Below are positions 28,049 through 35,071 of a stretch of 64,000 nt of DNA, one piece after another. A program made the position numbers and the translations under genes. The notes below the pieces were generated by a model, which had not been told where the DNA came from, made no database searches, and saw nothing but the letters and a program-made list of their open reading frames with translations. How positions within the stretch are numbered: position 1 is the stretch's first letter; each line of letters opens with the position of its first letter. The stretch is from the NCBI RefSeq assembly GCF_003865365.1, contig NZ_RQVR01000001.1, forward strand, positions 63,118 to 127,117, read 5' to 3'. The DNA comes from Flavobacterium macacae (GTDB lineage Bacteria; Bacteroidota; Bacteroidia; Flavobacteriales; Flavobacteriaceae).

Positions 28049-28999
28049 CTACCAAGCGCTTGATCCGTTTAAAAAACGAATGGCATCTGAATTTAGATTT
28101 AAATCTGGTGCTTGAATAATGGCATCTAATTGATTCAAACTCGTAGCGCTGACAATTGGAGCGGTAACTGATGGCCTTTGAATCAACCAAGCCAAAGCTA
28201 CCGATGCGGGAGTCGTGTCGTTTTGTTTGGAAATTTCGTCTAATGCGTTTAAGATTTTCAATCCTCTTGCATCAAAATATTTATCCATATCGCCACCGCG
28301 AGGACTCTTTTTTAAATCTTCTTTGGTTTTGTATTTTCCGGTAAGGAAACCGCTTTCTAAAGAAAAATAAGTAAAAACGCCTAATCCGTGGCCTAAAGCA
28401 AGCGGTTCATATTGGCTTTCATATTTTTCCCGGGCATACAAATTATAATGCGGTTGCAAGGTTTCATAACTTGGCAAGCCTTTTTCAGCACTGGTCCCTA
28501 AAGATTCTTTGATTCGTTCTGGTGACATATTTGAAGTTCCAATCCAGCGAATTTTTCCGTCTTTCACCAATTGGTCGTAGGCTTCCAAAGTTTCTAAAAC
28601 AGGGGTCGATTCATCGTCAAAATGCGTTTGGTACAAATCTAAATAATCGGTTTTTAATCTTTTTAGAGAATCTTCAACCGCTTTTAAAATGTATTCTTTT
28701 TTGAGGCCTTTTTTACCGTTGCCCATATCAGAACCCACCTTTGTAGTCAAAATAATATCGTGTCGGTTTTTCTTTTCTTTCAGCCAGTTTCCGATGATTT
28801 TTTCTGATTCTCCACCTGAATTCCCCGGTTTCCAACGTGAATACACATCGGCCGTATCGATGAAATTGAAACCTGCTTCCGCAAAACCGTTTAAAATTTC
28901 AAAGGATTTTTTTTCGTCTAAAGTCCATCCGAATACATTTCCTCCAAAAGCGATTGGATACACTTCCAAATCCGTATTTCCTAATTTTCTCTTTTCCAT
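28049..28999 (-). CDS. Aldo/keto reductase
   Basis: The 316-residue protein is a TIM-barrel NADPH-dependent reductase of the AKR superfamily. It opens KRKLGNTDLEVYPIAFGGN, has the DTADVYSRW motif with the active-site Asp and Tyr, the catalytic Lys in ILTTKVGSDMG, and the DYLDLYQTHFDD strand. I chose the ATG giving MEKRKLGNTD over one six codons earlier because family members start there. Substrate unknown. Confidence 0.88.
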   Translation of the reverse strand: MEKRKLGNTDLEVYPIAFGGNVFGWTLDEKKSFEILNGFAEAGFNFIDTADVYSRWKPGNSGGESEKIIGNWLKEKKNRHDIILTTKVGSDMGNGKKGLKKEYILKAVEDSLKRLKTDYLDLYQTHFDDESTPVLETLEAYDQLVKDGKIRWIGTSNMSPERIKESLGTSAEKGLPSYETLQPHYNLYAREKYESQYEPLALGHGLGVFTYFSLESGFLTGKYKTKEDLKKSPRGGDMDKYFDARGLKILNALDEISKQNDTTPASVALAWLIQRPSVTAPIVSATSLNQLDAIIQAPDLNLNSDAIRFLNGSSAW

Positions 29000-29063
29000 A
29001 AATTTATTTTTTGCCACGAATTCACGAATTAATTAGGGTTGTAAATCCGTGTCTATTTGAAAC

Positions 29064-29117
29064 AATTCGTAATTCGTAATTCGTAATTCGTAATTCGTAA
29101 TTCGTAATTCGTAATTC
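29064..29117. repeat. Heptamer tandem repeat (AATTCGT)
   Basis: Seven perfect copies of AATTCGT plus a five-base partial copy lie in the 120-bp gap between the aldo/keto reductase start and the Gfo/Idh/MocA stop. The repeat ends 2 bp before the Gfo/Idh/MocA stop codon. The adjoining sequence (CCACGAATTCACGAATT) carries the same core in inverted form. Confidence 0.95.
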
Positions 29118-29119
29118 TA

Positions 29120-30160
29120 CTAAAATTCAATTACTCTCTTTTCTTCATTGCTTTTAATCGACGCTTCGATGATTCTCATTACGTTTACGCCGTCTTCAGC
29201 AGTTACTGGTTCGGGTTTGTTATTGGTAATTGAATCGTATATTCCATCAAAAAATTCGAAATAATTTCCGTGTAATGTTGGGACAATTTCTCTGATGACT
29301 ACGCTATTTACTTCGGTGTGAAGCAATCCTTCTTTATAATCGGGTTCGATTCCCCAATTGTCACGACTTGGTTTTTTTCCGAGCTTCAATTCGTCTTCTT
29401 GAACATCGCCCCTAGCTTTTAAAAACGAGCCTTTTTTTCCGTGTAAAACATACGAAGGAAGCATTTCTCTGACGAAAAATCCGGCTTTCAGTCTTACGCG
29501 AAAACGAGGATAATATAATAAAATATCAAAATTATCATCAACTAAAGAATAATCGCGAGTGATTCGGATATCAGCATTCAAAGCTTCAGGAAAACCGAAT
29601 AAAGTCAAGGCTTGGTCAATAATATGCGACCCTAAATCTTTTAAAATCCCAGCACCCGGATTGGCCGTTTCTTTGTGCTGTTTTGGACTTAAATTTGGAT
29701 TATATCGGTCGAAATGAATTTCTGCTTCTACAATTTCTCCTAAAATATCTTGGTCTAAAATCTGTTTTACGGTTTTAAAATCGCTATCCCATCTTCTATT
29801 TTGGAACACGGCTAATTTTAACTTTTTTTCTCTGGCGATGTCACGAAGTTCTTCGGCTTCAGTAACTGTTGTGGTGAATGCTTTTTCGACCAAGACATTT
29901 TTATTGGCCAAAAGTGCTTGTTTTGCAAATTCAAAATGCGTTCCGACCGGCGTGTTTACGACGACCAAATCGACATCGTCTTGAAGTAGTTCTTCTATTG
30001 AACTGTAACTTTTTGTGTAAAGATAATCGTGTTGTATTAATTTTTTGCTTCGTTCCCAAGCACCGATCAATTCGAATCCTTCGTGTAAATTGAGGAAAGG
30101 CGCATGGAATACTTTACCAGACATTCCGTAGGAAAGAAGTGCTGTTTTTATATTTTTCAT
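29120..30160 (-). CDS. Gfo/Idh/MocA family oxidoreductase
   Basis: The 346-residue protein has an N-terminal Rossmann domain (KTALLSYGMSGKVFHAPFL) with the VNTPVGTHFEFAKQALLANK and LVEKAFTTT motifs; the Lys of the EKAF motif is the conserved catalytic one. The C-terminal domain includes GAGILKDLGSHIIDQAL with the active-site His. This matches the YhhX/scyllo-inositol-dehydrogenase-like branch. The substrate is not predictable. The upstream 111-bp gap before the OYE gene holds an octamer-phased repeat. Confidence 0.87.
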   Translation of the reverse strand: MKNIKTALLSYGMSGKVFHAPFLNLHEGFELIGAWERSKKLIQHDYLYTKSYSSIEELLQDDVDLVVVNTPVGTHFEFAKQALLANKNVLVEKAFTTTVTEAEELRDIAREKKLKLAVFQNRRWDSDFKTVKQILDQDILGEIVEAEIHFDRYNPNLSPKQHKETANPGAGILKDLGSHIIDQALTLFGFPEALNADIRITRDYSLVDDNFDILLYYPRFRVRLKAGFFVREMLPSYVLHGKKGSFLKARGDVQEDELKLGKKPSRDNWGIEPDYKEGLLHTEVNSVVIREIVPTLHGNYFEFFDGIYDSITNNKPEPVTAEDGVNVMRIIEASIKSNEEKRVIEF

Positions 30161-30201
30161 TTTGTGTTTTTAATTTTAACGCGAGGTTTTTGATTTTTCT
30201 C

Positions 30202-30273
30202 GCAAAGGCGCTAAGACGCAACAGTGTTTGACTCAGAAACTTTGAGACTCTGCGACTTTGAAACTCTGAAACT
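30202..30273. repeat. Degenerate octamer-phased repeat
   Basis: Nine consecutive 8-bp units can be read in phase, the last five being CAGAAACT, TTGAGACT, CTGCGACT, TTGAAACT and CTGAAACT. The consensus is roughly YTGARACT. It occupies most of the gap between two minus-strand genes and just reaches the OYE stop codon. Confidence 0.75.
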
Positions 30274-31336
30274 ATTTCTTCGCTCTGTCGTATTGGTTTG
30301 GCCATTGGACATCGACTCCTAATTCTCTGGCAAAAGTTAAGGCAAGATTTGGGTCGCGCAATGATTCTCTGGCAAAGAAAATCAGGTCGGCTTTTTCTTC
30401 TTGGAGGATGGCTTCAGCTTGTTTGGCTTCCGTTATCAATCCGACGGCGCCGGTGCACACTTTTGTTTCTTTTCTGATCTGTTCGGCAAAAGGTACTTGG
30501 TATCCTGGTTCTGCCGGAATTTTTTGGTGTGAAACCAATCCGCCAGAAGAAACATCTATCAAATCAACGCCTTTGTGTTTTAAAATTTCGGAAAGTTGTA
30601 TTGATTCTTCGATATTCCAACCGCCTTCTGCCCAATCTGTAGCCGAAATTCTTACGAATAAAGGCAAATCATTTGGCCATTCTTCTTGCACGGCTTCTAC
30701 AATTTCTAATGTAAATCGGATTCTGTTTTCAAAGCTTCCGCCATATTCGTCAGTTCTTTTATTGGACAAGGGCGACAAAAATTGGTGCAGTAAATAACCG
30801 TGCGCTCCGTGCAGTTCCAGTACTTTGTAACCTGCTTGAACTGCGCGTTTGGTTGCTTTTTTAAAATCTAAAATTACTTTTTCAATTCCGGTTTTGTCTA
30901 ATTCGGTCGTGTTTTCAATGTCGTGGTAACCGATGGCACTTGGCGCAAAAGTTTCCCAACCACCTTCTTCTTTTGACAATTTTCTGTTTCCTTGCCATGG
31001 CGAACTCACGCTGGCTTTTCTTCCGGCGTGCGCCAATTGGATTCCGGGAACGCAATGGTGCTCGGTAATAAAATGGGTGATATTTTTTAATTTTTCGATG
31101 TGTTCGTCGCTCCAGATTCCTATATCTTCGGGAGAAATTCGGGCTTCGGGAGAAACGGCTGTCGCTTCTTGGATAATTAAGGAAGCACCTCCGTTGGCAC
31201 GGCTCCCGAGATGGACTAGATGCCAATCGTTTGCAAAACCATCCTTGGCAGAATATTGACACATTGGCGAAATGACGATTCTATTTTTCAGAATAATGCT
31301 TTTTATCTGAAATATTGAAAATAATTTTGAAGACAT
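30272..31336 (-). CDS. Old-yellow-enzyme family NADH:flavin oxidoreductase (NamA/YqjM-like)
   Basis: The 354-residue protein is an FMN-dependent TIM-barrel ene-reductase. It opens KNRIVISPMCQYSA with the Cys typical of the YqjM class, has IQLAHAGRKAS with the substrate-binding His, and HGAHGYLLHQFLSPLSNKR and RISATDW further on. These enzymes reduce activated alkenes, often in electrophile detoxification. It stands alone, divergent from rseP. Confidence 0.9.
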   Translation of the reverse strand: MSSKLFSIFQIKSIILKNRIVISPMCQYSAKDGFANDWHLVHLGSRANGGASLIIQEATAVSPEARISPEDIGIWSDEHIEKLKNITHFITEHHCVPGIQLAHAGRKASVSSPWQGNRKLSKEEGGWETFAPSAIGYHDIENTTELDKTGIEKVILDFKKATKRAVQAGYKVLELHGAHGYLLHQFLSPLSNKRTDEYGGSFENRIRFTLEIVEAVQEEWPNDLPLFVRISATDWAEGGWNIEESIQLSEILKHKGVDLIDVSSGGLVSHQKIPAEPGYQVPFAEQIRKETKVCTGAVGLITEAKQAEAILQEEKADLIFFARESLRDPNLALTFARELGVDVQWPNQYDRAKK

Positions 31337-31489
31337 AATTGCGTGTTTTTAAGAGAAATGGCTTTTTAAGCCTATGAAAAATGACAGAAAAGCCATTCAA
31401 TTAAGTAAAGTTAAGGTACAAATTATTAAGTGGGAAGCGGATTTCAATTATTAACAAACTTTTAAATTAGGGAAAAACAAAGATTGTAA

Positions 31490-31518
31490 TTGTAAGTAAA
31501 TAGAAAACACTATTTTTG
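31490..31518 (+). promoter_or_regulatory. Bacteroidota-type promoter for rseP
   Basis: -33 TTG (31490-31492), 18-bp spacer and -7 TATTTTTG (31511-31518), about 29 bp before the rseP ATG. Confidence 0.65.
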
Positions 31519-31547
31519 TTCGGAATTATTGAATCTAAAACTAAAAA

Positions 31548-32885
31548 ATGGAAATAGTTATTAAGCTCTCACAGTTTTTATTGAGTTTATCTTTGCTGAT
31601 TGTATTGCACGAATTAGGGCATTTTATTCCTGCCAAATTATTTAAGACGAGAGTTGAAAAATTCTATTTGTTCTTTGACGTAAAATTCTCGCTTTTGAAG
31701 AAAAAAGTGGGCGAAACAGAATATGGCATCGGATGGCTTCCGCTTGGAGGTTATGTGAAAATTGCCGGAATGATTGACGAAAGCATGGACAAAGAGCAAA
31801 TGGCGTTGCCACCTCAGCCGTGGGAATTTCGTTCAAAACAAGCTTGGCAACGTTTGATTATAATGCTTGGAGGTGTGACTGTGAACTTTATTTTAGCTAT
31901 TATCATTTACATCGGGATGGCTTTTGTATATGGAAATACCTACATCGCCAATTCTGAATTGAAAGATGGCGTTTGGGTTTCGAGTCCGGTTGGAGAAGAA
32001 TTGGGATTTAAAACGGGAGATAAAATCATTGCTGTTGACGGTAAAAAAGTAGAGAAATTCAATGACGTTCCGTATAGCGTAAATTTTGCCAAAGAAGTTA
32101 CTATTGAAAGAAATGGCGCGGAACAAGCGATCAAGCTTCCGGTTGACGTTTTAGACAAAGTAATGAAAGACGAAAGAAGGTATCTTGATTTGAGAATTCC
32201 TTTTGTGGTAAGCAATCTTGCTGAAGATTCTCCAAACTTAAACAGTCTTGAAAAAGGCGATATGATTTTAAGCATCAACGGACAAAAAATGCGTTATGCT
32301 GATGAAGTTTTAGCATTTAACAATGCAAATCCTGGAAAAACAGTCGATGCTGTTGTTTTCAGAAAAGAAAAGGAAGAAAACATTAAGCTTACGATCAATA
32401 AAGAGGGAAAACTGGGAACTTATCAAGGAAATGTGAAAGTGGATAATCTTGAAAAACTAGGTTATTACAACATCAGCCGTGAAACTTTTTCTTTTGCGGA
32501 GGCTTTTCCTGCGGGAATTCAACGAAGCAAAGACGAATTGGGAAGATACATCACGCAATTGAAAGCGATCGTGAATCCAGATACCGGAGCCTATAAAGGC
32601 GTGGGCGGATTTTACGCGATTTTCAATGTGTTCCCGAGTGTTTGGAGCTGGGAATATTTTTGGGGCATCACGGCTTTCCTTTCCATTATGCTTGGCGTAA
32701 TGAACTTATTGCCGATTCCGGCACTTGATGGAGGCCATGTTATGTTTTTATTATTCGAAATTATTACACGAAGAAAACCGAGCGAAAAATTCATGGAAAG
32801 AGCACAAGTTGCTGGTTTCTTTATACTTATAGCATTGGTTTTATTTGCCAACGGAAACGATATTTATAAGGCGCTGACGAGGTAG
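31548..32885 (+). CDS. rseP: RIP metalloprotease RseP (site-2 protease)
   Basis: An inner-membrane zinc protease that cuts anti-sigma factors and signal-peptide remnants inside the membrane. The 445-residue protein has the N-terminal zinc site HELGHFIPAKLF (HExxH, about residue 20), two central PDZ-like regions (about residues 130-290) and the C-terminal NLLPIPALDGGHVM with the third zinc ligand. These features and length are standard. It is followed 54 bp later by the first tRNA promoter. Confidence 0.95.
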   Translation: MEIVIKLSQFLLSLSLLIVLHELGHFIPAKLFKTRVEKFYLFFDVKFSLLKKKVGETEYGIGWLPLGGYVKIAGMIDESMDKEQMALPPQPWEFRSKQAWQRLIIMLGGVTVNFILAIIIYIGMAFVYGNTYIANSELKDGVWVSSPVGEELGFKTGDKIIAVDGKKVEKFNDVPYSVNFAKEVTIERNGAEQAIKLPVDVLDKVMKDERRYLDLRIPFVVSNLAEDSPNLNSLEKGDMILSINGQKMRYADEVLAFNNANPGKTVDAVVFRKEKEENIKLTINKEGKLGTYQGNVKVDNLEKLGYYNISRETFSFAEAFPAGIQRSKDELGRYITQLKAIVNPDTGAYKGVGGFYAIFNVFPSVWSWEYFWGITAFLSIMLGVMNLLPIPALDGGHVMFLLFEIITRRKPSEKFMERAQVAGFFILIALVLFANGNDIYKALTR

Positions 32886-32916
32886 AAAAAAAAAATATTT
32901 TTTTCATTAATTTCAC

Positions 32917-32946
32917 TTGCAAAAACAAAATTAAGCTTTATATTTG
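32917..32946 (+). promoter_or_regulatory. Promoter of tRNA-Asn copy 1
   Basis: -33 TTG (32917-32919), 19-bp spacer, -7 TATATTTG (32939-32946); the tRNA begins 26 bp later. Confidence 0.75.
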
Positions 32947-32972
32947 CAACCGCTTTACAAGGCAAAACGCCT

Positions 32973-33046
32973 TCCTCCTTAGCTCAGTTGGTTAGAGCAT
33001 CTGACTGTTAATCAGAGGGTCCTTGGTTCGAGCCCAAGAGGGGGAG
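32973..33046 (+). tRNA. tRNA-Asn(GTT), copy 1
   Basis: A 74-nt cloverleaf with a seven-pair acceptor stem (TCCTCCT with AGGGGGA, one T-G pair), D arm, anticodon stem TCTGA/TCAGA, anticodon GTT at 33007-33009 and a T arm CTTGG-TTCGAGC-CCAAG. CCA is not encoded. Confidence 0.97.
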
Positions 33047-33053
33047 CAAAATT

Positions 33054-33081
33054 AATCCTGATAGAAATATCGGGATTTTTT
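33054..33081 (+). terminator. Terminator of tRNA-Asn copy 1
   Basis: Stem AATCCTGATA with TATCGGGATT around a GAAA loop, including one G-T pair, followed by a T run. Confidence 0.88.
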
Positions 33082-33154
33082 GTTTTATAGAAAAATCAAT
33101 AGATTTTCATTTTTTAATTGTAAATGAACATTGCTGAACTTATAAAAAATTTAT

Positions 33155-33184
33155 TTGCAGGTATTAAAATAAAGATTATATTTG
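33155..33184 (+). promoter_or_regulatory. Promoter of tRNA-Asn copy 2
   Basis: -33 TTG (33155-33157), 19-bp spacer, -7 TATATTTG (33177-33184). Confidence 0.75.
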
Positions 33185-33209
33185 CACCGCTTTTAAAAGG
33201 CACACGCCT

Positions 33210-33283
33210 TCCTCCTTAGCTCAGTTGGTTAGAGCATCTGACTGTTAATCAGAGGGTCCTTGGTTCGAGCCCAAGAGGGGGAG
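33210..33283 (+). tRNA. tRNA-Asn(GTT), copy 2
   Basis: Identical to copy 1; anticodon at 33244-33246. Confidence 0.97.
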
Positions 33284-33290
33284 CAAAATT

Positions 33291-33318
33291 AATCCTGATA
33301 GAAATATCGGGATTTTTT
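33291..33318 (+). terminator. Terminator of tRNA-Asn copy 2
   Basis: Same hairpin and T run as after copy 1. Confidence 0.88.
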
Positions 33319-33391
33319 GTTTTATAGAAAAATCAATAGATTTTCATTTTTTAATTGTAAATGAACATTGCTGAACTTATAAAAAATTTAT

Positions 33392-33421
33392 TTGCAGGTA
33401 TTAAAATAAAGATTATATTTG
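33392..33421 (+). promoter_or_regulatory. Promoter of tRNA-Asn copy 3
   Basis: -33 TTG (33392-33394), 19-bp spacer, -7 TATATTTG (33414-33421). Confidence 0.75.
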
Positions 33422-33446
33422 CACCGCTTTTAAAAGGCACACGCCT

Positions 33447-33520
33447 TCCTCCTTAGCTCAGTTGGTTAGAGCATCTGACTGTTAATCAGAGGGTCCTTGG
33501 TTCGAGCCCAAGAGGGGGAG
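33447..33520 (+). tRNA. tRNA-Asn(GTT), copy 3
   Basis: Identical to copies 1 and 2; anticodon at 33481-33483. Confidence 0.97.
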
Positions 33521-33527
33521 CAAAATT

Positions 33528-33555
33528 AATCCTGATAGAAATATCAGGATTTTTT
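33528..33555 (+). terminator. Terminator of tRNA-Asn copy 3
   Basis: Same hairpin as after copies 1 and 2, except that one G is an A, which turns the T-G pair into a T-A pair. Confidence 0.88.
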
Positions 33556-33608
33556 GTTTTATATACTTTCGTAGAATTTCCTTCTTATCTGATTTGATTT
33601 ATTATTAG

Positions 33609-34037
33609 TTTTACACGAGCAAAATTTTTAAGAAATTAAGTGGCCAAAAATTTGATCTGTGGAATATTGAAGAATCAGAAAAATTAAGCGAGACCATTCC
33701 AGATTAAGCGATCAAGGCTTTTAAAACTCATCATACCGTTTTTGGGATTTCGTTTAAGCATTATTCTTATTTGGCAACTTGGCACGGGAAGAAAATATTT
33801 CTTTCCGGCGACACGACGAATTCTGAAACCATCGCTTCGCAAACCGATTTAGATTTGGCTTTTGTCCCGATTTGGCTTTTGATGGATATCGAAGAAAAAA
33901 ACGTTGACTTTAAAATTCTCAGTAAAAAATACGCCATTTACCACATTGGCCGAAATGATAAAATTACTCTTGACGAAAAAGATTTTCAGTTGAAATTATT
34001 GGACAAACAGGGGGATGTGATTACGATAGCTTATTGA
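33609..34037 (+). pseudogene. Metallo-beta-lactamase-fold hydrolase, 5'-truncated and interrupted
   Basis: The frame from 33609 to 34037 reads as the C-terminal part of an MBL-fold metallohydrolase. THHTVFGISFKHYSYLATWH leads to IFLSGDTTNSETI, the metal-ligand Asp region, and a terminal AIYHIGRNDKITL supplies the last His. An in-frame TAA at 33705-33707 interrupts it, and the N-terminal HxHxDH half is absent, ending near the tRNA array. A short product from a TTG at 33771 is conceivable but would lack the active site. A decayed fragment is the simplest reading. Confidence 0.7.
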
Positions 34038-34052
34038 TTTAATTGCTAATTT

Positions 34053-34664
34053 TTAATTCACTTTATCAAAAGTACCGTCGTCGCGTATTGTAATTTTCGC
34101 GGTTTCTTTTAATCGGGTGGCCCCATTTTCCACAGCATTTGTGGTAATGGTAATAACATAATCAGAGTCAATGGAAAAGCTGGTAATCTCCTTATAATCG
34201 TGGCTTCCGGGTTCATGCCACTCGCCTTCCACGTAGCGATTAGAAACCAATTTATTTTCAAAAATTGTCAGTAGATAATAACGGTAACTGAAATCACCAC
34301 AATCCATTGGTACTAAAATTACTTTGATATTTTCAAAATCGGGTAACGCAATGTAGCGCGCATCACTTGGGTCACAGATAAATTCCTCGATACCTTTAAT
34401 CTTGCAGTTTAATTTTTTGTAGCTGGCTTTTTTTGGATCAATGGTTTTGGCATAAGGAAATTTAATTGCGCTTGCTTCAATGCAATTATCACCAGAAGTT
34501 ACTGGCGTAACAATTTCCTTATCTGGCAGAACGGCGTTTACAGTATCTGTCTCAGAAACAGCTTCTAAAGTAGCCATTTCGGTTTGCGTTTTCGTGTTGC
34601 AACTTGCGAATGATAAAAACAGTATTGCAATAATTTGGACAATGATAAGTTTTAGCGGTTTCAT
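34053..34664 (-). CDS. Exported lipoprotein, last gene of the VgrG operon; candidate immunity protein
   Basis: The signal sequence ends in lipobox LSFASC, so the protein is a periplasm-facing lipoprotein of 203 residues. The body is mostly beta-strand-like (YYLLTIFENKLVSNRYVEG) with no family I recognise. Its ATG overlaps the stop of the preceding gene (ATGA, 34661-34664), so it is translationally coupled to that gene and through it to the peptidoglycan-hydrolase effector. Placement after an effector that would act in the periplasm suggests immunity or an accessory role; this is inference from position and localisation only. Confidence 0.7.
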   Translation of the reverse strand: MKPLKLIIVQIIAILFLSFASCNTKTQTEMATLEAVSETDTVNAVLPDKEIVTPVTSGDNCIEASAIKFPYAKTIDPKKASYKKLNCKIKGIEEFICDPSDARYIALPDFENIKVILVPMDCGDFSYRYYLLTIFENKLVSNRYVEGEWHEPGSHDYKEITSFSIDSDYVITITTNAVENGATRLKETAKITIRDDGTFDKVN

Positions 34665-35071
34665 TTATTTTTTTTGAAAGTTAGATATTTTGAATCGCAC
34701 TGCGTAAAATGATTGTATTCATTCATTGCGTTGCCATGGTTTTGGACAATTATCGAGCCGTCTTCCCACAAACTGCCAATAGCTCCAAAGGTTAAATAGG
34801 TCACGTCGCCGTCTTTCATAATCCTCACTTTTCCTTTTCCAATTGATTTTTCTTTGTCTAAAATACGATAATTATATTCTGTTCCAGACTTTTCAATTTG
34901 GATTTTAAAACGTCCGTTTTCACATTCGTCCAGCACATAAACTCCAGCAAGCGAATCTTTTTGCTCTACCATTTCTTTTCTGGCCGAAAATTGTTGTGGA
35001 ACGCAAGCGAACGAATTTAAGCTTGCTAGAAATAATACTAAAAGGAATGCAGTGTTTTTAATTGTTGTCAT
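34661..35071 (-). CDS. Small exported lipoprotein, candidate immunity protein to the M15-GH19 effector
   Basis: The 136-residue protein starts with a signal peptide and a lipobox-like NSFAC, followed by a beta-rich domain (GVYVLDECENGRFKIQIEK, GKGKVRIMKDGDVTYLTF). No family recognised. Its start lies inside the 3' end of the effector gene (14-bp overlap at 35058-35071), and its stop overlaps the next gene by 4 bp. Genes nested this way behind T6SS effectors usually encode their immunity proteins, and export to the periplasm fits a cell-wall-targeting toxin. Not proven by sequence. Confidence 0.7.
   Translation of the reverse strand: MTTIKNTAFLLVLFLASLNSFACVPQQFSARKEMVEQKDSLAGVYVLDECENGRFKIQIEKSGTEYNYRILDKEKSIGKGKVRIMKDGDVTYLTFGAIGSLWEDGSIIVQNHGNAMNEYNHFTQCDSKYLTFKKNK

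Larger units (their letters stand above)
32973..33557 (+). repeat. 237-bp perfect tandem unit (tRNA-Asn, terminator, promoter)
   Basis: The tRNA starts are spaced exactly 237 bp apart and the two spacers are identical base for base. Copy 3 continues into the unit until just past its terminator, where identity ends. The promoter region before copy 1 is similar but not identical, so the extra units were copied with the internal promoter. Confidence 0.95.

Noticed and set aside
32941..33557. CRISPR array or phage attachment site reading of the repeated region
   Set aside because: The repeat unit is a 237-bp tRNA transcription unit, with identical spacers and no cas or integrase gene nearby.
33771..34037. 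Independent 88-codon gene from a TTG start
   Set aside because: The homology to MBL-fold proteins continues upstream through an in-frame stop to 33609, so it is the end of a broken gene.
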